Shown: positions 35,140 to 43,000 of the stretch, in pieces
Layout of the letters: every line of letters begins with the position of its first letter
How positions within the stretch are numbered: position 1 is the stretch's first letter
From: an uncultured Bacteroidota bacterium
GTDB lineage: Bacteria > Bacteroidota > Bacteroidia > Flavobacteriales > Flavobacteriaceae
Assembly (NCBI GenBank): GCA_902519075.1
Contig: CABYIO010000007.1
Coordinates: forward strand, 1-44,876
Direction of reading: 5' to 3'
DNA: 44,876 nucleotides
Program-made: the position numbers and the translations under genes
Notes under the pieces: model-generated
The model's database searches: none
What the model was told of the DNA's origin: nothing
The model's input: only the letters and a program-made list of their open reading frames with translations

Positions 35140-35590
35140 GGTAATTCTTGACAATGACACAAATGAAGACATTTTCAGGGATGTTGAAATAGACAAAAAT
35201 TCAAATCTAACTGATTTGCATGAACTTATTTTACTGTCATTTAATTTTAGTGCTGATCAAATGGCATCATTTTACACTGTTGACGAAGAGTGGAATCAAA
35301 TAAATGAAATAAGTTTAATGAATTTTGACGAATCAACAGATTCAATGGATTCCATTTTAATAGCTAATATTCTTAACAATCAAAACACAAAACTTCTGTA
35401 TATCTATGATTTTATGAATATGTGGACGTTCTATGTAGAACTTATTGAAGAGGCTCAAGAAATCAATAATATTCTTTATCCAAGAATAATATTTTCTGTT
35501 GGAAATGTTCCTGAAAAAGCACCTGATAAAAAATTTACAAATAAGGATTTAGGAAAAGATGATCTGGACGAGGATGGATATTTATATTAA
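35123..35590 (+). CDS. pRiA4b ORF-3-like protein
   Basis: A 155-residue acidic protein of the pRiA4b ORF-3/IS1096 passenger-like family, recognised by MIYRLRVILDNDTNEDIFRDVEI, LTDLHELILLSFNF and YIYDFMNMWTFYVELIE. The family was named from plasmid and transposon sequences but is widespread on chromosomes; its function is unknown. The tail DLGKDDLDEDGYLY is acidic. It overlaps ctaA by 17 nt and precedes uvrB by 9 nt. No transposase or terminal repeats are nearby. Confidence 0.82.
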   Translation: MIYRLRVILDNDTNEDIFRDVEIDKNSNLTDLHELILLSFNFSADQMASFYTVDEEWNQINEISLMNFDESTDSMDSILIANILNNQNTKLLYIYDFMNMWTFYVELIEEAQEINNILYPRIIFSVGNVPEKAPDKKFTNKDLGKDDLDEDGYLY

Positions 35591-35599
35591 TTCAATCTA

Positions 35600-37597
35600 A
35601 TGAAGTTCAATCTAATTACTGACTTTATTCCCACTGGTGATCAGCCAACTGCAATTCAGTCGCTTATTGATGGAATTAAAAACAAGGATAAACATCAAAC
35701 TTTATTAGGTGTAACCGGTTCTGGTAAAACCTTTACTGTAGCAAATGTTATTAATAAGCTAAATAAGCCTACACTTGTACTAGCTCACAATAAAACACTG
35801 GCGGCTCAACTTTACTCTGAGTTCAAAGGTTTTTTTCCCGACAATCTTGTTGAATATTTTGTTTCATATTATGACTATTATCAACCTGAAGCATATATTC
35901 CTACAACTGGGGTTTATATAGAAAAAGATTTGTCAATTAATGATGAAATTGAAAAACTTAGACTAAGTGCAACTTCTGCCCTTCTTTCAGGTAGAAAAGA
36001 CATAATTATAGTTGCTTCTGTTTCATGTATATATGGTATGGGAAATCCTCAAGAATTTAAAGATAACACTATTGAGATTAGTTTAGATCAAAACTATTCC
36101 AGAACTAGTCTTCTAAATAGGTTTGTTCAAAGTCTGTACTCTAGATCTTTAGCTGATGATTTTAGACAGGGCAAATTTAGAATTATTGGAGACACCATAG
36201 ATATATTCCCTGCACATACTGATCACGCATACAAGATTCATTTTTTTGGAGACGAGATTGAAGAAATTGAAAAATTTGATCCCCTAACTAATGAGATAAT
36301 ATCAAAACACAAATACATAACAATTTATCCTGCAAACATTTTTGTCACATCTCCAAATAAAATTCATGATGTAATAAAATTAATTCAAGATGACTTGGTT
36401 AAACAGTATGATTACTTTAATGAATTAGGTAATACATTGGAAGCTAATAGAATCAAGGAAAGAACAGAATTTGATACGGAAATGATCAAAGAATTGGGAT
36501 ACTGCTCTGGGATTGAAAACTATTCCCGTTATTTTGATGGCAGAAAACCTGGAACTCGACCTTTTTGCCTTTTAGATTATTTTCCAGATGATTATCTAAC
36601 AATTATAGACGAAAGCCACGTTACAATCCCGCAGGTTAGAGCTATGTATGGAGGTGATCGGAGTAGAAAAGAAAATCTTGTTGAATATGGTTTTAGATTA
36701 CCTGCAGCCATGGATAACAGACCATTAAAATTTGAAGAATTTGAATCACTTCAAAATGAAATAATATATGTAAGTGCCACGCCTGCAGACTATGAATTAG
36801 ATATGTGTGAAGGAGTAATTACCGAGCAGATAATCAGACCAACTGGTTTATTAGATCCCAAAATTCAAATTAAACCCACAAAACATCAAATTGATGATTT
36901 GATTAACGAAATTCAAATAAGAATTGAAAAAAAGGAAAAAATATTGGTTACGACCCTGACCAAAAAAATGGCTGAAGAGCTTACAAGTTTTTTAACTAAA
37001 ATAGAAATTAGATCAAAGTATATACACTCAGATGTGGATACCATTGAGAGAGTAGAAATAATGCAAGGATTAAGAGAGGATAAGTTTGATGTACTGATAG
37101 GAGTAAATTTGTTAAGAGAAGGGCTAGATTTACCTGAGGTTTCACTAGTAGCTGTATTGGATGCTGATAAGGAAGGTTTTCTTAGATCTCATAGATCATT
37201 AACCCAAACTATCGGAAGGGCAGCTAGACATGTCAATGGAGTGGCTATTTTATATGCTGATAAAATAACAAATAGCATAAAGAAAACAATTGACGAAACT
37301 AACTACAGAAGATCCAAACAAATTGAATACAATAAAAAAAATGGTATAATACCTAGACCAATTATCAAGACTACTGAAAACCCATTAACTAAAAGATTAT
37401 TAAAAAATAATATCAATGAAATAAGTGAAACCATTATTGATTTTAATATCCCAACAAAGACAAAAGAATTTGATAAAAAAATCAGAGAGCTTAGAAAAGA
37501 AATGGAAAAATCTGCTAAAGAACTAGACTTTAAATCAGCTGCATTTTACAGAGATCAAATAAAAAAAATGAAGGAATTAAAGTCAAGCAGTAGCTAA
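35600..37597 (+). CDS. uvrB: Excinuclease ABC subunit B
   Basis: The damage-verification helicase of nucleotide excision repair. The 665 residues include Walker A GVTGSGKTFTVANV, the beta-hairpin YYDYYQPEAYIP, the DESHVT box, GVNLLREGLDLPEVSLV and TIGRAARHVNG, plus a C-terminal UVR motif (about 625-660, KSAAFYRDQIKKM) that binds UvrC/UvrA. It starts 9 nt after the pRiA4b-like gene. The stop region overlaps convergent sucC by 15 bp. Confidence 0.97.
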   Translation: MKFNLITDFIPTGDQPTAIQSLIDGIKNKDKHQTLLGVTGSGKTFTVANVINKLNKPTLVLAHNKTLAAQLYSEFKGFFPDNLVEYFVSYYDYYQPEAYIPTTGVYIEKDLSINDEIEKLRLSATSALLSGRKDIIIVASVSCIYGMGNPQEFKDNTIEISLDQNYSRTSLLNRFVQSLYSRSLADDFRQGKFRIIGDTIDIFPAHTDHAYKIHFFGDEIEEIEKFDPLTNEIISKHKYITIYPANIFVTSPNKIHDVIKLIQDDLVKQYDYFNELGNTLEANRIKERTEFDTEMIKELGYCSGIENYSRYFDGRKPGTRPFCLLDYFPDDYLTIIDESHVTIPQVRAMYGGDRSRKENLVEYGFRLPAAMDNRPLKFEEFESLQNEIIYVSATPADYELDMCEGVITEQIIRPTGLLDPKIQIKPTKHQIDDLINEIQIRIEKKEKILVTTLTKKMAEELTSFLTKIEIRSKYIHSDVDTIERVEIMQGLREDKFDVLIGVNLLREGLDLPEVSLVAVLDADKEGFLRSHRSLTQTIGRAARHVNGVAILYADKITNSIKKTIDETNYRRSKQIEYNKKNGIIPRPIIKTTENPLTKRLLKNNINEISETIIDFNIPTKTKEFDKKIRELRKEMEKSAKELDFKSAAFYRDQIKKMKELKSSSS

Positions 37598-38782
37598 TAC
37601 TTTCTGGACTTTATCAGCTGCCTCCTTAAATTCAACAGCACTGTAAAAATTCAAGCCTGATGAGTCAATGATTTCTTTGGCGATTTCAGAATTTGTCCCC
37701 TCAAGTCTTACTATTATTGGAACAGAAATTTCATCTTTCATGTTTTTACATGCATCAACGATACCATTTGCTACCCTGTCACACCTTACAATTCCCCCAA
37801 AAATATTAACTAGAATTGCTTTTACATTAGGATCTTTAATTATGATTCTAAAGGCTGTTTCAACTCTCTCGCTATCTGCAGTACCCCCAACATCTAAAAA
37901 ATTAGCTGGTTCACCACCTGCTTGCTTAATCAAATCCATAGTAGCCATAGCTAGGCCCGCCCCATTTACCATACATCCAACATTTCCATCTAAGTCAACA
38001 TAATTTAATCCAACTTCTTTAGCTTCTACTTCAATCGGATTTTCTTCCCTAACATCTCTCATTTCTAGATAGTCCTTATGTCTAAATAATGCATTATCAT
38101 CTATTGTTACCTTGGCATCTACAGCAAGAATTTTATCGTCACTTGTTTTAATAACAGGATTAATTTCAAAAAGCGAAGAATCTGATTTATCATAAGCGTC
38201 ATATAATGCCTTGACAAAAGAAATCATTTCCTGTTTTGCAGTACCAATTAAATTCAGATTATCAGCAATTTTATTAGCATTTTCATTGGTTAAGCCATCT
38301 TCTGGACAAATATCTAGGGTATGAATAAGATCAGGAGTTTTTTCAGCGACTGTTTCAATATCCATACCTCCTTCAGTAGAATACATTATCATATTTTTTG
38401 CACTAGACCTGTTCAATAAAACTGAAATATAATATTCCTCAACCTCAGAAGCTCCTGGATAATAAACATCTTCTGCAATTAAAACTTGGTAAACTTTTTT
38501 ACCCTCCATGCTAGTTTGTGGAGTAACTAGATTCATTCCTATTATTTCGTCTGAAATCGAAAAAACTTCATCAATTGACTTTGCAAGTTTAACTCCACCA
38601 CCCTTACCTCTTCCACCAGCATGTACTTGTGCCTTGATAACAAAAAAATCCGTACCAGTTTCATTACGTAATTTTTTTGCTTCTTCTACTGCTTCTTCAG
38701 CTGATGAAGCGACATATCCTCTTTGAATTCTTACTCCAAATCCACTTAAAATCTCTTTTGCTTGATATTCGTGTAGGTTCAT
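37583..38782 (-). CDS. sucC: Succinate-CoA ligase (ADP-forming) subunit beta
   Basis: The nucleotide-binding subunit of succinyl-CoA synthetase in the TCA cycle. The 399 residues start MNLHEYQAKEILSGFGV and carry an ATP-grasp fold (KAQVHAGGRGKGGGVKLAKS), FEINPVIKTSDD, GCMVNGAGLAMATMDLIK, FLDVGGTA and VNIFGGIVRCDRVA. The partner sucD is not adjacent. It converges on uvrB with a 15-bp overlap and is divergent from the serine-hydrolase gene. Confidence 0.96.
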   Translation of the reverse strand: MNLHEYQAKEILSGFGVRIQRGYVASSAEEAVEEAKKLRNETGTDFFVIKAQVHAGGRGKGGGVKLAKSIDEVFSISDEIIGMNLVTPQTSMEGKKVYQVLIAEDVYYPGASEVEEYYISVLLNRSSAKNMIMYSTEGGMDIETVAEKTPDLIHTLDICPEDGLTNENANKIADNLNLIGTAKQEMISFVKALYDAYDKSDSSLFEINPVIKTSDDKILAVDAKVTIDDNALFRHKDYLEMRDVREENPIEVEAKEVGLNYVDLDGNVGCMVNGAGLAMATMDLIKQAGGEPANFLDVGGTADSERVETAFRIIIKDPNVKAILVNIFGGIVRCDRVANGIVDACKNMKDEISVPIIVRLEGTNSEIAKEIIDSSGLNFYSAVEFKEAADKVQKVLATA

Positions 38783-38801
38783 ATTAATTTTATTTGAAAA
38801 A

Positions 38802-38809
38802 CAAATTTA
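38802..38809 (-). promoter_or_regulatory. -7 promoter element (TAAATTTG) of sucC
   Basis: An exact TAnnTTTG match on the minus strand 19 nt before the sucC ATG. No clear TTG 18-20 nt upstream. The same 98-nt divergent gap holds an all-AT 16-bp palindrome at 38857-38872. Confidence 0.45.
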
Positions 38810-38880
38810 ATAAACATAGTATGTTAGATGAGTTAAATTAAAATTATTTATCAAATAATTTATTAATAAATTTATTACAT

Positions 38881-39972
38881 ATGAAAAAGTTAGTTTACAT
38901 ACTTCTGTTTCTAATTGTAAGTTGTTACTCATCTAGAAATTCAGAATTCACCAGAATGTTTATCGAAAAAAATTCTGATGTCTTAAAAATATTAAGGAAT
39001 AACAAGACTCAGATAAAACTAAGTATCATTGACAAAAACAAAGGATTCAATGAATATGAATATAATGTGGATGCAAATCAATATTTCTACCCCGCAAGTA
39101 CAGTGAAACTTCCTATTGCTCTTTTTGCTCTAGAAAAATTAAATGAAAATAAATATTTATCAATTGACACAGCATTTATGCTAGAGGATGACACCTTAAA
39201 AACCACTATGAGAAGGGAGTTAGAAAAAATATTTATCCTTAGTGATAATCAAGCTAATAATAGACTTTTTGAGTTCTTAGGTCAAGACTATATCAACCAA
39301 AAATTTATCTCTAAGGGGATGAATGAATCTAGAATATTTCATAGACTTTCAACTACAAAATCTTCAAACTTAAATGGGAAAAGAGTTGATTTTTTTCTAA
39401 ATGACTCCATAATTTCATTTCAAAATAAAAATAGTACGCCATCTAAATTAAATTTAAAAGGATTAAAAAAAGGGGTTGGTTATATTAATCAAACAGGAAG
39501 TCTAATAAAAGAACCTATGGATTTTTCTGACAAAAATTTTATTTCAATCAATGATTTACACAAAATCATTAAGATTTTATTTTTTCCAGACAAATTTGAA
39601 GAATTAAGTAGGTTTAATTTGACCCAGATACAAAAAGACCTTGTATTCAAATACATGTCAGGGTATCCGAAGGAATTTGGATATAACGATGAAGGATATC
39701 CTTATTTCTTCAATAAATTTTTTATTTATGGTGATGAAGAATTAGAGTTTTCAAATAGATTCAAAATATTTAATAAAGTTGGTTTAGCCTATGGCCAGTT
39801 AACCGACGTGGCATACATTGTAAATGACAGTATATCAATAATTCTAACTGCAACAATTGATGTAAACACAAATAAAATTTACAATGATGATAGTTATGAT
39901 TATGATCTTATTGGCTTTCCTTTTCTTGCTCAATTGTCCAGAGGCATTTTTAAAATAATTTCAAATAATTAA
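38881..39972 (+). CDS. Lipoprotein serine hydrolase of the class A beta-lactamase/penicillin-binding fold
   Basis: A 363-residue predicted lipoprotein: signal peptide with lipobox LIVSC (Cys15). The serine-hydrolase triad motifs appear in order: STVK (Ser73 nucleophile, Lys76), SDN (121-123) and KVG (299-301) in place of the usual K-T/S-G. I see no clear omega-loop glutamate of class A beta-lactamases. A cell-wall peptidase or esterase role is therefore more plausible than antibiotic hydrolysis. It is a single gene divergent from sucC, followed by a hairpin at 39957-39981. Confidence 0.82.
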   Translation: MKKLVYILLFLIVSCYSSRNSEFTRMFIEKNSDVLKILRNNKTQIKLSIIDKNKGFNEYEYNVDANQYFYPASTVKLPIALFALEKLNENKYLSIDTAFMLEDDTLKTTMRRELEKIFILSDNQANNRLFEFLGQDYINQKFISKGMNESRIFHRLSTTKSSNLNGKRVDFFLNDSIISFQNKNSTPSKLNLKGLKKGVGYINQTGSLIKEPMDFSDKNFISINDLHKIIKILFFPDKFEELSRFNLTQIQKDLVFKYMSGYPKEFGYNDEGYPYFFNKFFIYGDEELEFSNRFKIFNKVGLAYGQLTDVAYIVNDSISIILTATIDVNTNKIYNDDSYDYDLIGFPFLAQLSRGIFKIISNN

Positions 39973-39981
39973 TTTGAAATT
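39957..39981 (+). terminator. Hairpin at the end of the serine-hydrolase gene
   Basis: Ten-nt arms AATTTCAAAT and ATTTGAAATT around a 5-nt loop, overlapping the TAA stop (39970-39972) and followed by T-rich sequence. It looks like an AT-rich intrinsic terminator separating this gene from the giant surface-protein gene. Confidence 0.5.
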
Positions 39982-40018
39982 TTAATATTTCTTTCACTAA
40001 AAAAGAGCTAATAAAATA

Positions 40019-40026
40019 TATATTTG
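40019..40026 (+). promoter_or_regulatory. -7 promoter element (TATATTTG) of the giant surface-protein gene
   Basis: An exact TAnnTTTG match 19 nt before the ATG at 40046. A matching -33 TTG at normal spacing is not evident. Confidence 0.5.
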
Positions 40027-40045
40027 CTAAGCGTAAAAACACTGC

Positions 40046-43000
40046 ATGCATATCATACTCAAAAAAATATTTTTTTCCTTGTTTTTTATTTTAAATGCAT
40101 GGAGCATATCAGCCCAAGATAACTTACCGCCAGTCATTTCATCTGAAGGGGATACGGTATATTGCCCTCAAACCGAGCAAAACATTGTCACCTCTTTTAA
40201 TATTGAAGATCCTGACGACACAACTTTGGATGCATTATACATTCAAATTTCAGAAGGATATTCCCCTGGAGAAGATCAATTAATATATAACGGTTCAAAT
40301 CCTGATTTAAACACTACATGGAATGTCACCGAAGGAAAACTTGAAATTACCGGTTTTGCAGATGAGAATTTATTAATTACTGATATCATTGATGCAGTTT
40401 ATGAGGTTGTTTTCTTCTCAAGTAATCCAAATCCTTCTGATAAATCTTTCTCATTTACAATTGGTGATGCTAACTTTCTACCTTCCACTGGTCATTATTA
40501 TGTTTATTTTGAACAAACGGGAATAACATGGATTCAGGCACAGCAAGCAGCTGAAAATTCAAATTACTACGGACTTCAAGGATATTTAGTTACAATAATT
40601 TCAGAAGAAGAAAATCAAATATCTGCAGAACAGGCAGGTGGCGCTGGTTGGATTGGTGCTAGTGATCAAGGAATTGAAGGTGAATGGAATTGGGTTACCG
40701 GTCCGGAGGGTTTAGAAAATGGTGGAGCGGGCCTCCCCTTTTGGGTAGGTCAAGGTCCTGAGACAGGAGGTGGTCCAGTGATTGGCATGTACAGTAATTG
40801 GAATACAAACCCATCTGAACCAAATCAAGCTGGAGATGAGGATTACGCACATATCACTGATGATAGTATAGGAGTGATTGGCTCATGGAATGATTTAACA
40901 AATACGGGTGCTAGCAGTGGACCATATCAACCAAAAGGTTATGTTGTGGAATACGGAGGAATGCCTGGTGATCCCGAATTAAACCTTTCATCAAGCATAA
41001 GCTTATCAGCACCACCGATAGTAACAGTTGAGCCATTTGTTGGAGTTGATTGTGCACTTATATCATTGAGTGCAACATCAGAAAATGAAGATGGTTCGGT
41101 TTATTGGTTTGAGGCTGAAAATGGAGGTGATTCTGTTTTTTATGGAACCTCATTTGAACCTGGAACTTTGGAAGCAGGAAATTATTCATACTGGGTGTCT
41201 CCTTTTGAAAACGGAGAATGTGATAACTACAACAGAATTGAAATACAGGCTGTAATCACACCGGGATTCCCTGAAATTGTCACACCTAATGTAACTGTTG
41301 ACCAGGAATGCTATACAGTTGAAGAATTAGTGACCGATGTATTGATTAATAATTTGTGTGCAAATGTTTCAAATATAACATGGAGTAGCGGAAATGATTT
41401 CGGTGATGTTAATGGAATTGCACATTTTTTAGAACCAAGTGGCGGGTTTCCTTTCAGTGAAGGAATTATTTTATCATCTGGTAATGCACTACTAGCTACT
41501 GGTCCTAATGAATCCATGGGAGGAGCTTCATCTGGTGATTTTAGTTGGCCTGGAGATTCAGATCTTAATAGTTTAATCGAAGATGAAACTAATAATGCAT
41601 CTGTGATTGAGTTTGATTTTGTACCAATATCAAACAAACTAAGTTTCAGGTTCATAATGGCATCTGAAGAATATGATATGGGAAACTATGAGTGTAATTA
41701 TTCAGATGTTTTTGCCTTTTTACTGACTGATCAAAACGGAGTAACAACTAATTTAGCGGTTTTACCAGAAACTGACATCCCAATAGCTATCACTAATATT
41801 CACCTTGCTAATTCTGAATGTGATGCTGCCAATCCTGAATATTTTCATGGTTATACGCCTGTATCCGAACCAGATATTGGTTATGATGGAAGAACTGTGC
41901 CTTTTATAGCTCAGGCTAATGTTAATATTGGTGAAACCTATCACATAAAGCTAGCAGTCGCAGATGCCTCAGATGCTTCACTAGACTCTGCGGTATTTCT
42001 TGAGGCAGGTAGTTTTGATTTAGGAATAAATCTTGGAGAAGATATTTTAGTTGGCTCTGGAAATGAGGAATGTGTTGGAAATAATATAATTCTTGATACT
42101 CAAATTGACGAAACGCTAGAGGAAACAATATATAACTGGTACAAAGACGGAGCTATTTTAGATGATGAAAATTCTTCTACATTAGTTGTTTCTGAAACTG
42201 GTACTTACTCTGTAGATGTTATTATTTCAGAAAATTGCACCACTTCTGACGAAATTTTAGTTGAATTCTATATTCCTGAAGAAGTTAACAACCTTCCCAC
42301 ACTAAATTCTTGTGATAATTTTATTGTTGACGGAGATGGTATTTTCGATTTAAATGAACAAAATATTAATATAATTAATCAATTAACTTCCGATCAGTTT
42401 ACAATTACTTATTATGAGTCAGAAGAAGATGCTATTAGTGATTTAAATGTGATAGATAATCCAGGCTCATATGATAATTCTATTGCATTCTCTCAAATGA
42501 TTTTTACAAGAATTGTTCCAGATTCCAATCCAACATGCTTCTCTGTAAGTAGTTTTTTAATTGAAACTATCAATCCTCCCGATTTGATAGCACCTACTGC
42601 TTTAGAGGAGTGTGATGATGATTATGATGGTATTGTTTCATATTTTGATTTATCACAAAAGACAGACGAAATTTTAAATGGTCAAACAGGAATTGTTGTA
42701 ACCTATCATGAGACTATTGAGGATGCTGAAAACAATACAAATGGCATTGTTGATCTTTATACAAATACAACAGCAGACAATCAAACTTTACATGTTAGAC
42801 TAGAGGATAATGAAACTGGTTGTGCTGCTACAACAACCTTAGACCTGACAGTTAATCCTATCCCTGAAATCATCACCCCTCCTGTTCTTGAGGTTTGCGA
42901 TGCTAATTATGATGGAATAACTACGATTGATTTAAGTTCATTAGATGCTACTATATTAAATGGTCAAACAGGAATTAGTGTTACTTATTATGAAACTCAA

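Noticed and set aside
35123-35590. Mobile element suggested by the IS1096 passenger/pRiA4b name
   Set aside because: No transposase, terminal inverted repeats or target duplications are visible, and the gene overlaps its operon neighbour.
38857-38872. 16-bp perfect palindrome between sucC and the serine-hydrolase gene
   Set aside because: It consists only of A and T in an AT-rich gap, so chance is likely. Noted but not called as an operator.
40095-42128. Short frames within the giant surface-protein gene on both strands (for example 40095-40283, 41070-41255, 41311-41655)
   Set aside because: They are out of frame with a continuous domain-rich reading frame from 40046 to the edge.
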